Below, piece after piece: positions 11,401 to 23,658 of a stretch of DNA of 64,000 nucleotides. The notes beneath the pieces are model-generated. The model did no database searches, was not told the origin of the DNA, and was given only the letters and a program-made list of their open reading frames with translations. Source of the stretch: Pleurotus ostreatus/Saccharomyces cerevisiae fusant (taxonomy: Eukaryota > Opisthokonta). Position numbers and translations under genes: made by a program. The stretch is taken from positions 79,871 to 143,870 of the forward strand of contig JAMQCK010000040.1 in the NCBI GenBank assembly GCA_024196135.1, read 5' to 3'. Positions within the stretch are counted from its first letter, which is position 1. Each line of letters begins with the position of its first letter.

Positions 11401-14400
11401 TCTTGACAATCTTGTCGGCGGGCGCGGGCTTGTTCTTGATCAACCACTCGATGAACTTGACGATTGCGTTGCCCGAGCGCGCCTGGAGATCCTCGTTCTC
11501 TTCGCTCTGATGTTCTTGTGAGTATTCTCTCCTGGATGGCAACTGCACGAAACATACCTTGACACTGTCCATAATACCCTTGACCACTGGCGTCACCTTG
11601 TCCGGCACCGCACCGACATATACGATCGTCGCCGCAAACGCCGCGGCGACACGCACGTCGTACAACCCCTTCGTCTCCACATACCGCTCGATCGCCGCCG
11701 CTATCGTCACCCGCTTCTCCGCCAGCACCGCGACCTCCTTCTTCTTCGCCCGCCCCAGACTGTCGCGCAGCGCCTGGAACATCCGCCCCACCGCCGCCTG
11801 CGCCGTCTCGAGCGTGAAGCAGCCCTCCTTCTGGCCCGTCACGTCGATCTCGGTGCCCAAGTACGGGATCGAGGACTGCGGCAGTTTGCAGCTCGTGTGG
11901 AACCCGGCGAGCAGCTGCACGCAGTCCTGGTGGATGCGCGAGAGCGAGAGCATCATCTCGTGGTACGCCGGCGGGAGCGGCGCCTGTACCCAGCCGAGCG
12001 CGATGTCGGCAACGCCCTTCGCCAGCGGGCACGCCGCTGCAAGCCCGGACGCGCCCTCGCCCGCCGCCGCCGCGTACGCTTGCGCCCACTCCGTCGTGAT
12101 CGTCGCCGCGAGGTACTTCTGTATCATCGCCGGCGACTGAACATAGTGAATAAGCAGTGGCTCGAACGCTGCGCTGACCGCGTCTGCAGGCCACGCCACC
12201 AGCAGCCCCGCGAGCGCCGTGGCACACGCGATGCGCGCCTTCCACACGACGTCCGGGTTGATGAGCGCCTGGTCCTGGCTGATCATGTTCTTGTCGACGT
12301 TGTGGCGCTCGATGTTGCCGTCGGCGTGCACGGTGGGGAAGAAGAAGCCGGCAGTGTTGAGCGGGCAGCCAAGGGGGGTCATGACAGTCTCGAACCAGCC
12401 GAACAGGAGCTCCTGCGTGACGAGGGACTGCAGCCAGCCCGGCTGGGTGGAGATGATGGCGAGGGCGGTGCGCCAGGCTTCGAGCGAAGTCTCCCGGATG
12501 TCGGCGCGCTCCTCGACGAGGAGGTTCTGGTAGACGAGCTGAAGGAAGGGGGCGGAGATCCAGTCCTTGGGAAGTGTGGGCACGTTCATAAAGTTCGTAA
12601 GCGTCTGCACGACTGACAGACGGACGTTTGCGATGGTATGCCGGAAGAAGGGGAAGAGCGTCGGCGCCAGCGCTGTCATTGGCATGCTGACCGAGTCCTT
12701 CGCGAGTACGTCTATGACGACGTCGTACGCGACGAGCTTGCCAAGCAAGTCCATAACGGCGCCGACACTGGAGCTGAGGTCGTCCTTCATGTCGCTGAGG
12801 CAAGCCCAGAGTGCAACGAGGACGCGGTCCAGGGACTCTGGCAGCTGCTTTACAAGGTGTTCGGCGACGGGCAGCAAGCACGACGCAGCCACCGCGCGCA
12901 CGTCGTCGTCGTGGTCGCCCAAGCCGAGGATGGCAGAGTCGACGACGTCTTGCAGAATCTGCTTGCCCGACAACGCGCCCTCCTGCGCGCCATCGTCCAG
13001 CTTCACGAAGAGGTCGTCCCGGACCGCGACTTCGTACTTGAGGCCGAGTAAGCCCGAGTGCCGAACCTCCCAGACGTGCTTGAGGTTCAACATCTTGGCT
13101 TTCGGATGCCTCGCTGTTCGTGTACTGGTAGCAGGGACCGTACCTGCTTCTTGTCAGCCAACTGCTCTAGACTTTGAAGTCAGGAACTCACCATTCCCAT
13201 TCGTCGTCGTCGATAGGACAAAGTCCTGCTTGATCATGTCGAGCAGGATACTGTGTACCCAAGTGACAGATCGACGCGGCATGTGCAGTAGCAGCGAGCC
13301 CATCGTCTGACTGATAGTCTCGCGCACGGGCGCGGTGACCTGGTCAGATACGAAGTCGCTGAAGCGGTCGAGTACAAAGACGCAGAGGAATTGAGCGGCC
13401 AAGTGGTTACACCAACGCTCGTGTGCGATCTGGTTTTCTTCCCATGGTGTATCATCTGGAAGACCCGTTAGTACTCCAACCAACAACGACTAACCAAGCT
13501 CACAACCCACCTTTCATCCCGCCACATTTACCCTGCAATCGTAGCAGCTCGCGGAGGGCTAGTGCAGCGCCATGTCGCACTTGCCACGCCGGATTGAAAA
13601 GGTCAACGGTCAGGACACCGACCACGCCCTCCCAAGCCCAAGTCCCCGGCTTCACTTCGAGCGCTGTCGACTGCTGGGCGGTCTTCGGCGCAATCGCGCC
13701 TCCTTTCGACGGATCAATCACGACCTTGCTATCCGGTGTCGGTGCCCTCCCTGCCGGACTCGACAACCGTGATGAAGGCGCGGATGTGCCATCTTCCGCA
13801 GCTACTAGTCTTGCTCTGGAACAAAAGATTCAGCCCACGCCCAGATCAGCGCACGAGAATGTTCACCGACTTGTTGGATGGGCCCGCTGGGGCGGCGGTG
13901 TATTTGGCACCGGAAGCCTGGGGAGGGGGCGCATGCACGACGGCACTGTTGCCGGGCTTGCGCTTGCGTTTGAGGCGATTGCGTTCGCGCGCCGAGAGAT
14001 TGCTCAGGTCGACCTCGGGCTCGGGCGCCGCAAGACCGTTAGTGGGTGCAGCAGGCGCTGGAGCAGGCGACTCCGCTGGCGTCGCTGACCGGGCCTTCAC
14101 CTCGGGCGCGGCTGCGTCGACGGGAGATGAGGCGGCCGTGGTAGGCGGTTGTTCCTCAACCTTGACAGTTGGGGCGGCGGAGGGGTCAGTGTCCATAGCG
14201 TCTGCGTTCGCGAGCTCTTTGTCGAGGTCCATCTCGTCCGCAACGTCGTCGAGGAAGTCAAGACCGAGGCGACCCATCGCCTCCTTCCTTGCCTTCTTGA
14301 CCTCGTTCGAGTCGGACAGGATGCCCTGGGGCTTCAGGAACTCCTTCCCGGAGGACGAGAGGAGGAGCTTGCCGTGCTCCATCACGTTCTGTACGGAGAA

Positions 14401-14905
14401 CGAGGGGAATTCGGGCGCAGGGAGAGGATCAACGTCCATCTTGTTGTCCTCGACCTCTTGCTTCACGTCATCCTCTTGCTTGATGTCCGCTGGATAGGTA
14501 TTGGGTTGCCACAGCGGAACAAGCGTGCATATCTGCGAAAGCGCGACGGAGGCTGCAACGCGGGTATCATGGGATCTGGAGTGTAGATATGGTAGGATCT
14601 GCGGACGTTAGACGCGTCCGGGAGGTGGGTATATGCGCTTACTCTTGCAAGTACGGCCATTAGCTCTGCCCAGGCGGCCGGATCGCCACGCTCGGCATGC
14701 TGTCGGCTAACCTTGACATCGTCTTGTAAAGTGGTGACATCGGCGGTGACGGCCTTCGCGGCGAGCTGCGCAAGCTGCTTTGCCGCTGTCTGGCGCACGG
14801 ACGCGGAGGAGCCAGTGTCGAGGAGGAGAAGTAGCCGATCTAATCTGCGGTGAGTCAGCAGGGGCACGGGACCTGTTCGAATGTCCAAGCGTACCTGGAG
14901 GACAT
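8403..14905 (-). CDS. MOT1: TATA-binding-protein-associated Swi2/Snf2 ATPase Mot1 (BTAF1)
   Basis: Large multi-exon gene of roughly 1,900 residues, normal for Mot1. Mot1 uses ATP to remove TATA-binding protein from DNA in the nucleus. Exon 1 is only MSSR plus an intron, then LDRLLLLLDTGSSASVR, the characteristic start of the N-terminal HEAT array. HEAT repeats fill most of the region from about 14,830 down to 10,570, including the WEVRHSGLLGLKYE and WQVRHGAALALRELL segments. The C-terminal ATPase has motif [12 protein letters not shown] split by an intron at about 10,265-10,313, the DEGH box at about 9,930, SGTPIQNN, and motifs V-VI TTHVGGLGLTLTGAD and DRAHRIGQKK. The end YQGLDLESFMSTIGR is also typical of the family. 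No break in the frame was seen. The gene is divergent from the JmjC gene, 231 bp away. Confidence 0.96.
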
Positions 14906-15136
14906 CCTGATTAGGCAGGAGTCGGGATTCCGGCCCGACGGAGGGAGCGATGTCGGGGGACGTGTTTCAGGTCGCGAGCGAGGCGGCGGTCCTTTTATTT
15001 GAGCCGCGCGCTGCCTCGCGTGACGGAAAAAATATCACGGACGTCACAAGCCGTGACTCGGCACGCCCGGCAATTGCAAATCCTACGACGCGCGCGTCAT
15101 CTTTGCTTCTCGCCATCATCGCTGCCGTCGTCGACG
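14906..15136. promoter_or_regulatory. Shared divergent promoter, MOT1 / JmjC gene
   Basis: Only 231 bp separate the two start codons, so both genes must share promoter DNA. It contains several CGCG-rich strings around 15,005-15,100 but no element I can name with confidence. Confidence 0.5.
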
Positions 15137-16581
15137 ATGGACGTCGCGGCCGTCTTGGGCGTTCTGAACGATGCTGAGGTGTACGAGGGATATGGTGGGC
15201 TCAGCTTCATGCCATTTGTCTGCCGCTAACCCTCGCAGACGACGCGCAACGGACGATCGCGGACGAATTAGCGGGAATAGCCAGCGATTCTGCGCGTCTA
15301 TCTCGATCGACACAAAGGCTGGACGACATAGCCGCGCTCGCCCACCAGGCCATGCCCCGCGCAGGGCCCCTCCTCACCGGCTGGCGCCTCATTCACACCC
15401 AAGCCTGCATCCTCGCCGCGCTCGCAGACGCGCCCAGCAACCCACTCGCTGCCATCGCCCGTCTGGACAAAGCCATCATCATCTCCGGAGCAGCGGGTCA
15501 CGGTCGCCTCGATCTCATCCTCGACCTGATCGACGACCTGCAGGCACCCCTCCGCTCTACTTCCCCCCACCCGACGGCATCCTCCGTCCCATTGAACGCG
15601 AACACGAGCCCCCACCCAGCGAGGCTGCCCACCGCGTCATCCGCAGTCCGCGAGTTGCCGAAGCCGCCCTCCATGTCCGCCTTCCAGCGCCTCGCCGACC
15701 GACCATTCGTCCTGCGCGGCTACGCCCTCGATTGGCCCTGCTGTGCGGAGCACCCATGGGCGTCCGCTGCCTACCTTCGTGCCGTGACCGGCCCCGGACG
15801 CCTCGTCCCCGTCGAAGTTGGGCAGGACTACCGCGCCGAGGAGTGGTCGCAGGAGCTCATGCCCTGGGACACGTTCCTCTCCTACCTCGACTTCCCCGAC
15901 CAGCCTCGCAAATCTGACTCGCCGCGCACGCTCTATCTCGCGCAACACGATCTCTTCATGCAATTCCCGCGCCTCAAGGCGGACCTGTTGATACCCGACT
16001 ATGTCTACGCGTGCGTGGGGCCGGATGACTACAAGCCGCCTGCGAATGAAGACCGCCTGGTGCTGAACGCGTGGCTCGGGCCTGCTGGTACTCTCTCGCC
16101 TGCGCATACGGTACATAGCTTCTACTGGTCGCCGGCTGGATGACTCATCGAACAGTAGGACCCTTTCTTCAACCTCTATGGTGCGCTGACTTTAGGTGAC
16201 TGATGATGATCGCCTCGCTCATTATATTCAGTTCAAATCGTCGGGCGCAAGACCGTCTGGCTAGCTCCGCCGTCTGCTTCGCCTCACATGTACGCCTACG
16301 CGGACTCGCAACACCCTGCAAGTTCTTCAAAGGTCGAGCTGAGCGACTCGGGTTCTCCACCGGATTCAAGCTCTTTGATGCTCAGCAACACCTCCCGCGT
16401 TGACGTATTCACTTCCGACGAGTCTGCATCAAGAAGAGAATACCCTCACTTTTGGGAACACGTCGTCCCCTCCGCTTTGAGCGTCACGCTGGACGCCGGC
16501 GACGTGCTGTTCTTCCCACCGGGTTGGTGGCACGCGATGAGGAGCGAGGCGACGAGCTTTTCGGTGTCGATGTGGTTCTGA
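15137..16581 (+). CDS. JmjC-domain 2-oxoglutarate/Fe(II) hydroxylase, JMJD5/KDM8-like
   Basis: Predicted Fe(II)/2-oxoglutarate-dependent protein hydroxylase. Exon 1 (15137-15194) encodes MDVAAVLGVLNDAEVYEGY; splicing to about 15,240 restores the frame with DDAQRTIADELAG. An N-terminal helical region is followed by the cupin: FVLRGYALDWP, then LYLAQHDLFMQFPRL and the iron-binding HxD as HTDPFFNLY, itself split by an intron after HT. After VQIVGRKTVWLAPP comes a Ser-rich insert, then DVLFFPPGWWHAM with the distal His ligand. The C-terminus is SFSVSMWF and TGA. Human JMJD5 and fungal relatives have this helical-plus-JmjC order; JMJD5 is reported as an arginyl hydroxylase, but the target in fungi is unknown. 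A tRNA wybutosine TYW5-like assignment is a less likely alternative. Confidence 0.88.
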
Positions 16582-16869
16582 GAAGGCGTCGATCGATGTG
16601 TCTGTAGCAAGGTGATGTGGCACCAAGAACAAGTTGCTATCCCTAGGACGCTACACCGTTGCTTCAACGTCGCTGCTTTCTGAAGACCGTGCTATCCTCA
16701 TCCGTCGAGTCGAGGTGTTCTTACTTTGTCATGCCTTTGTACCGTGCAACCGAGCTCGGTGATTGAGTTTGCTCGTGTGGAATAGAAGATATCTTGTGAG
16801 GAATAGAAGATACCGGTTGAATGCAACTCGGCGACTCCCTACTTCCAGATCTTCTCGCCTTTGACTTCG

Positions 16870-17050
16870 TTCAATGCAGTCGTGCCATCTATGAACGCGG
16901 TCGTACCTTCATTGGACGCAGTCGTACATTCATTGGACGCTGTCGTATCTTCCTCAACGCTGTCGTGCCTTCCTGGGGTGCACTCGAACCGCCCTCAACG
17001 CAGTCGTGCCCTTCCTTGAATGCAGTCGTGCCCTTCCTTGAATGCAGGGA
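16870..17050 (+). repeat. Degenerate tandem repeat, unit about 21 bp, seven copies
   Basis: Seven successive imperfect copies share the core CNGTCGTNCCTTC followed by (N)TTGAACG-like sequence; the last two copies are nearly identical. The 130-residue open frame crossing it (16,821-17,213) is explained by the repeat and does not look like a gene. Confidence 0.75.
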
Positions 17051-17721
17051 CCGGGTGCCTTTCACGTTCCCATCAACACGTAGCGCAAGAAGGACAGGCT
17101 CACAAAGGACGGTTCTGTCGTTCAGGCCAGTGCCACAAACAACGCAGGGTGATGGAAGTGATTGGGTCAAACGGCCAATGCGCGGTGGGTTCATAGACAG
17201 CAATGCGGTCTAACCGTCTAGGCCACGTCTCATTTGTTCATTTCAAAGGTGCAGAGCGCTGTCTATTGTCACCAGTGTGCTTTTTCCATGTGTTTATGTT
17301 CACCTTTGCGCTCAGTGTGTTCGGCTGCCCCTTGCTACTAGTTTTGCTTTTTGCGTTGCCAATGCGTCTTTCGTCACCCAATCCACCTTACTAGACCGAG
17401 TTTCCCGAGCCTAGGTGGTGATCATAGTACTTCGACGCGCAATGAAAGCAGTTCAGAAACGCAGTCGCATACTGGTTCCCTCCCACCTCGGGCAAAGTCG
17501 ATCCCGACTCGCATTGCATGAGCGAAAGCGATAGATAGCAGTATGTAGGATGTAGATACAGTATATTACGCCACGCAAGGAGAGGAGAAACCCATGAGGT
17601 ATGGGTGACTAAGAGAATCCCGAACCGACGATAACCACGCATAATAACGGATTGAATAAAAAGAAACGAGGGTTAGGGGGCAGTGCGTGCGCAAAAGGGC
17701 ACGCTGCCGATGATAGTGTAT

Positions 17722-17846
17722 CGACAGATGGGTGTTTCGACAGGGAAGAGATGATAGTCTCGACAGGGGAAGAGAGGCTTGTCTCGACGAGGAAGAGATG
17801 GTCAACTCGACAGGGAGGATTAGGCAATTGTTTCGACAGATGAGAA
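17722..17846 (+). repeat. Degenerate tandem repeat, unit about 23 bp, six copies
   Basis: Six copies begin with TCGACAGG/TCGACAGA and continue with a GAAGAGATG-like block. It lies about 175 bp downstream of the SOG2-type stop codon and may be transcribed in that gene's 3' UTR. Confidence 0.7.
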
Positions 17847-18020
17847 AGAGAACATGGAAGGGGACATAATAGCTTTAGGCAAGATGGGACATACGTACGT
17901 ACACGGACGCGGAAAAGCACGCGCACGTAAAGATTATGCACAAGCAAAGTACAAACGCGGTGCCACAAATCTAAGCGACGACCGCGTTGAAGCGCGCGTG
18001 GTGGGTGCCAACACCAGGTC

Positions 18021-21000
18021 TTACCCCGGCTCACCCGAATCGAGTCGCCCGTCCCTCGTCCGCGCCCGACGTGGATGCCCAAACGTCTGGCTCGTCGGCT
18101 GCGCGCTCCGTGGTGGCTCCGGACTGGGCGTCGACTTTGCGGACGCAGACGCCTGCGCACTCCGACTCCTCGACAGGCTCGACCCCAGGCGGTTCTCCTC
18201 AGGCAACCCAAGGAAGCTCGTCTGCTGCCCGAGGAAGCTCGTCTGGGCGGCAGATGCGGAGGTAGACGCGGGCGTGGCCATGGGAGAGTAGAGGCGAGTC
18301 TGACTCGGCGTCTGCGAGGTGCTGCCATTGTTCGAGGGCGTAGGGAGGGAGGAGACGTGTAGGAGGATCGCGAACTCGGTCGTCGCATTCGTGAGCTGAA
18401 CCATCTTGGCGCGCAGCGTGCCCGACCGCGCATGCGGGCCACCGTACATCTTGATCATATTGGACAGCTGGACGACAGTCTATAAGAGTTGCATAAGCCA
18501 AAGTTACTGCCAACGTGTGCTCGAGAGAACTCACCTTCAAAAAGGTATGCGCGTCCTCGCGCAGAGCCCTCTTATCCGACGTCGAGTCACCGTCTTGCAC
18601 CAAGCCGATTAGCTCGACCAATCGCTTCGTCACCAGCCTCGCCTTATCCAAGCTCTCCCGCACATCAAGCTTCTCGCTCAACACATCCGCCAACAGATCC
18701 TCCATCGTATCCCACACGCCAGGCGCGATGTCCACTGCAAGCTTGACCGCCTGTACCGCCTCCTTGTCCACCTGGTTCTTCGCCGATGACGGTAGGTCGA
18801 AGAACGACGTCTTCTCCGCTGCGACGGGCGACGAGGACGGTGATCGTGAAGACGCATGCGTCGAGGTTTGCGACGCCTGCCGCGAGTGCACGCGATTGGT
18901 GTCCGAGCCGAACGGCGATGTAGGGAAGGGACTGCTAAGCGACGGCGTGCTGCCGTTCGTCTGGGGCGTCACAGGTGGCCGCTTCCCTCTTGGAACAGGT
19001 GTTCGTGACCCACTGGGTAGCGGTATGTCAACAGATGGCAACGCCCTCCCTAGCTCGACGTCCTTGTAGCTGAACGACCCGGCGTGTCTTCGTGATGGAT
19101 GTCTGCTAACGCCATTCGACGACGTGGAGCTTCCTGTGTGCGTTCGCAGTGGCGGTCCTGGCCGGACTGGCTTCGAAGGATAGTGGAAAGGCAACGGCGC
19201 GCTGCTCGACGATGCCTCGGACGCCGTCCCAGCGTGATGCCTGCGCACTCTCAGTAGTGGCCGTATCGCGTCCATCTGCGACGACAATGTTTGCCAGGCG
19301 GTTGAGATCTCGGCCGTCGCGCCATAGAGGGTCAGCAGCATTGATCGCAGGAATCGCACGTCGTCCGTGTTAATAACCTTGAGCTGCAGTGGGAGGACGC
19401 CGACAACACGCCCGAACGCCGATACCGTGTCCCTGCAGCTCTCCACTACACCACGACACACTGCAGGCGGCGGTTGGGATTTCCGACTGAGCGCGTCGAA
19501 CCGGTCCAGGGCACTGGTGAGCGACATCATCTCCGCCTGAGCAGGCTCCGCCACCTTCTTAAGGAGCGAGGATAACCGCTCGTCGATGGGGAACGTCGTG
19601 TATCGGTCCAAGGCGAGGTGGATCTGCACGACGGCAAACAATATACTTCGCGCGCAGTCCATGAGGCAGACAAGCGGTTGAGGTAGAGATCGGGTGATGG
19701 CGGCCTTAGGCAATGACGATAATCGTCTGAAGTAGGAATTGCGCTCAAACGCCATGGACGGAATTGCTCGTGGTGGCGAGGGTGGTGGCCGGTCGCGCGT
19801 GAAGGGGCGCACTATTCGAGACGTCGAGCTGAGCGATGAGCTCGAGTCCTTGCGAGTGGACACCGGCGAGGGCATGGAGTAATCGTCCAGCCCATAAGAC
19901 GGTTTTCTAGCGGTATGGTTTACGTCTTGTGATTGCTTTTTGGTGAAATTCAATCTTGCCGTACTGAGGTCGGGTAGGGCCTGCTTGAGACGGAAATCTG
20001 AGCCGTTCGTAGCCGCTTTAACGCCTTCGGCAAACGACCTGTTACGCGCGTTGTGATCGTCCGCGCTGCTAGGTGGGCTCTTGAGGCTCGAGGTTGATGG
20101 TTCGTCATCCTCGAAGAATGTGACAGAGTCGGCAGGACTGGGCAGGTAGAAGGAGCGTGTGGGTGATGGTTCTGCGTCTTGCGACTGTAATATACCGAGG
20201 TGAAGGGGAGGTAGGCGCGCTGACGTTGGAGGCTCGACCTCTTGGAAGGATTCAGTTGACGATGCGGATAATGTGGAATCGACCGAGAAGGAGCGCGCAT
20301 GCGGTGTGATGCCGTCGTCAAAGTCGGTTGTCCCCTTCCGCAAGCGCGACCACTCCTGAAATGTGTCGTCACTGTGGCTGATGTGAGCAGTCGGCTAGCA
20401 AGCGACGGCTAGGCACGCACATGGTGTCCTGCAACGAGTCCCGGGAGTCGTCGAGGAGGTCTGTGCTGCTTGTGCTCGCACTATCCACGCTCGCCTTGCG
20501 CGGCGAATCCGCAAACAAGAAGCGTTGCACCGACTCGACCCAGTCGACCATATCTTGCCCTGTCGCTCCCTCGCCAGGTTCGAGTACGTGCTTCGGCGGA
20601 TAGGTGATCGGGTTCTTGTCGACCTTGAGCACCTCGAGCTTGCTCATCTGCGTCATATAATGTGGTAGCTTCGTCAACTTGTTCTTCGACAGGCAGAACA
20701 CCTGCAAGGCAGTCAGAAGGGAACAAGCGCCTGGGTACTGCCCAACGTACGCGAAGATGCACGAGCTCCCCGGGCTCATCTGGAAGGCGCTTGATCTTGT
20801 TGTGGCTAACGTCCAGCGTGTCGAGCGCGATCATGGTGGTGAGCTGCGGTCCGTGTCATGAGGTGATACGCGCAGGACGCACGGGCGCACGCACCACGCG
20901 CGGGAACTCGGTGAAGCTATTGCTACGCAAGTTCAGGTAGCGTAGCTGCGTGAGCTTGACAAACTGGGAGGGCAGGGTGCTGAGCTTGTTGTAGCCGAGG

Positions 21001-21276
21001 GCGAGCCTGCAGTAAAGGGGGAGGGAAGGAAGTCAACTTCGCGTCTTCTAGCGACGATACCTCAACCACGCACCGTTCGACTGGATGTTGGTCGGAGTTG
21101 CTGTCGGCGCCGAGCTCTGCGAGCTCGAGGGCTGCGTTTGCGGGGACCTCAGAGAGGTTCATGCGCGAGAAGCTGAGGGTCGCGCCATGGTCGGGCGACG
21201 TGCCGAGGGCCTCGAGAATGACGGCGAGACTGAGCACACCGTCCGAGCTCTGCCAGGAGTCGTCAAGAGCCGGCAT
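18021..21276 (-). CDS. SOG2: Leucine-rich-repeat protein of the RAM network (SOG2-like)
   Basis: Product combines N-terminal leucine-rich repeats with a long C-terminal SOG2-type region. Yeast Sog2 works with the Cbk1/Kic1 kinases in the RAM pathway controlling polarity and cell separation. The start MPALDDSWQSSDG is at 21,276; an upstream ATG is closed by a stop after three codons. LRRs are visible as YNKLSTLPSQF, LTQLRYLNLRSNSFTEFP, LDTLDVSHNKIKRLP, LSKNKLTKLP and LEVLKVDKNPITYPP, split across several introns between about 21,070 and 20,590. The rest (20,350-18,021) is Ser/Pro-rich with helical blocks around residues matching ALPQPLVCLMDCARS-like positions and a VDIAPGVWDTMEDLLADVL segment. 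The protein ends DGRLDSGEPG. Assignment rests on the architecture; exact exon borders in the LRR part are less certain. Confidence 0.83.
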
Positions 21277-21662
21277 CGTCGTCGTCGTGGGCGACGTTGC
21301 TTAGAGCGACATGGACGACGGACACAGAAGCGTCCGGGGCCGCCACCGCCGTCGGCCTTCGGCAAAGCCTAGCCGCACGTGGTGCACATCAACTTGTTCA
21401 CCTCCCTTCACCTGCTCTTTACACAAATTATCCAGTACTATTCTGGTTGTACATAGTTTTACAACAAATACATCCCGAAGGATCAGCTATATGGTACATC
21501 GTATGGTAAGGAAATGAATGCAGAGTCAGTCGACAAAATGCAGGTAATGGACAATGATACACAGTCCGACAACGAGATGAATCGGACACAAAAGCGAAGC
21601 CAGTCACGATTGCGTCCATGCAGAGAATAGATAATCGTTCAGCAGTCCTTGACACCGGTCAA
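21277..21662. other. Intergenic, 386 bp
   Basis: Promoter side of the SOG2-type gene and 3' side of the membrane-protein gene. No further gene or named motif was seen. Confidence 0.55.
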
Positions 21663-23658
21663 TTAGTTGGGGAAGTCGTTCTCCGGGAGCTGAGGATTGA
21701 TGTAGATGTTGACGAAGAAAGTGTAGCCCGCGGACATGACCGTGGCGAGGACGACGCCGCCGGTCCACGCGCTCTTGAGGTCCGAGATGTCGCTGTCGGT
21801 GAGCTCCATGACATCGTAGGCGGCGGCGCCGTGGGCAAGGACGCTGCTGTTGCAGTAGCAGCGGTTGAAGAAGTTGCTGAACTGGAAGACGCATGCGACG
21901 ATGACGAAGCAGGCGTTGGCAGTGGCAAGAAGCTTGCCCATGCGCCGGAGGGCGATGGCGAGGGTCGCGGAGATGGTGGGGTACGGTCTCTCGGGCTTCG
22001 CTGACTCCATGGAAGAGGGGGCGAAGGCGGAACTGGAAGACTCGACGACCATGGGCAGCTCGTAGGAGATATTTGGGAGTGCTTCATCATGGTAGGTTTC
22101 CGTGGGGATGGTGGAGTAGTGCGCGAGGATGCTCGAGAGGACCATGACGAACCAGACCATAGTCGACACGAGACCTGAAAATATTGTCAGGTTCATGGAC
22201 CTCACAGCGGAATGTCTGCACTTACCATAGAGCAGGTACGCGCCGGACCGACACCCCAGACCCGTGGTTGGCGTGTACCACACGATGATCACCGCGGATC
22301 CTGTCGTCGCCCATTGCAAGGCAAGTCCTGCAATTGACGACAGCGCCATCCGCGTCCAGACACCTGGAACCCACTGCGGTACAGGTCGTCCCGTATAGCA
22401 GTACGCCTCCACATCACTGCGCGTCCCCTCGCGATTCGAGCGCGGCCGCGGGGTGTCCTTGGTCGGCTGCTGAAAGTCGCGCCCATCCCGCGCAACGGGG
22501 AGCTGCTGCTTCCTCTTCGCGCTGGCGGCCCCAAATGCCTGCGCGACCGTCTCCGACGCGCGCGCCCATGAAAACACGCGAGCGTAGTTGTAAATCGGCG
22601 CGCTCGCGTGCATGTCGTCGTAAAGCGCGCCATGCCCGACCTTGTAGAAGTCCAGGGCTCGCCGGTGCGAGTGGAAAGGCATGCTCTTCGCCCCGACGAT
22701 GCCAGTCTCCGTCGCGACGTACGCCCTGCCATTCGCGTGGTCCATCGCCTTCTCCAGCCTGTCCGCGTCGCACTTCGGCGAGATCTGCAGCCAGCCGACG
22801 ACGATGGGCAGCAGCCAGAGCCACAGCGACCCATTGGCCTGCCCATTCGCGTTGATCTCCTGGCTGATTTCGGTGAAGGCATTGATGACGGTGAAGACGT
22901 ACGCGATGACGACCCAGAGGATGTTGGTCACCGCGGAGATGGACCACGTATGCGTGTACTCCAGCCAGTGCACGAGCTCGGACCACCACTCGTCGTTGCT
23001 GTGCAGAGCGACGAGTGAGGCGAGCAGTCCGCCATCGGTATGTACGCGCAGCGGTGACTGCTGGAGGCTGCTGAGAGCACGGACGGCGAGACGGAGGTTG
23101 GGGTAGCGGTAGGGATAGAACCTCTTCGTGAGCCAGTGCGAGTTGAGCACGGTGAAGACGAGGGAGTAGCCGGCGAGGGTGGGGGAGCCGATGGCGAGCA
23201 CGACGGACATGAGATTGTCGACGCGCAGGCGCGCACCGAAGGGTAGCTGCGACACCAACGCGAGCCAGGGCAGAAGCCACGCGCCGAACTGCTGGGAGAA
23301 CGTCGACCATGAGAATGGCTCCGGGCCCTCGCCGCACGACCTGTTGCATTCTGCGACTGAGATTGCGGTGACGAAGCACAGTGGGTCGGACTCGTCGCAA
23401 TCGTAGCGAGGGTTGTGCAAGGCCTCGTTGACGTTGATGCGATTGCCGTAGTTGTCCGTGATACCCAGTGAGGATATGACCTCGGGATCGCTGACATTGA
23501 CGCTCCTGATGTTGGCGAGACAACTGTCGAAGTTGACCCTCCTCGCCCCTGCGCCCAGGAGACAACCTGAGAATCCGAGAAGAAACACGACTACTGCGCG
23601 ACTGTCAGCAGACCTCTCGAACAGGAGAGAAAGGCAACGCACACTTGACCAAGTACAT
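21663..23658 (-). CDS. Multi-span membrane protein, unknown function
   Basis: About 632 residues. Exon 1 encodes MYLVKL and splices with a GTGCGT donor to VVVFLLGFSGCLLGAG, giving a cleavable signal peptide or first anchor. A Cys-rich lumenal or extracellular segment follows (residues about 25-100, including CDESDPLCF and CNRSC). I count about eight more hydrophobic spans, for example LMSVVLAIGSPTLAGYSLVF, LWLWLLPIVVGWLQI and CFVIVACVFQFSNFF. A soluble loop with charged residues (about 290-420) sits in the middle. A 51-bp intron at about 22,174-22,224 is in frame and stop-free. I recognise the type from basidiomycete hypothetical proteins but cannot name a domain. Stop is TAA at 21,663-21,665. 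Confidence 0.72.

Larger units (their letters stand above)
16582..18020. other. Gene-free intergenic region holding two degenerate minisatellites
   Basis: No supported gene. The open frames here are short or are produced by tandem repeats (listed separately at 16,870-17,050 and 17,722-17,846). It holds the 3' flanks of the convergent JmjC and SOG2-type genes. Confidence 0.55.

Noticed and set aside
10902..12881. 659-residue open frame on the minus strand, offset from MOT1
   Set aside because: It overlaps MOT1 in another frame, is extremely Arg/Ala/Gly-rich and arises from GC-biased codons of the real HEAT-repeat frame.
16821..17213. 130-residue open frame on the plus strand
   Set aside because: Its sequence is fully explained by the 21-bp tandem repeat.
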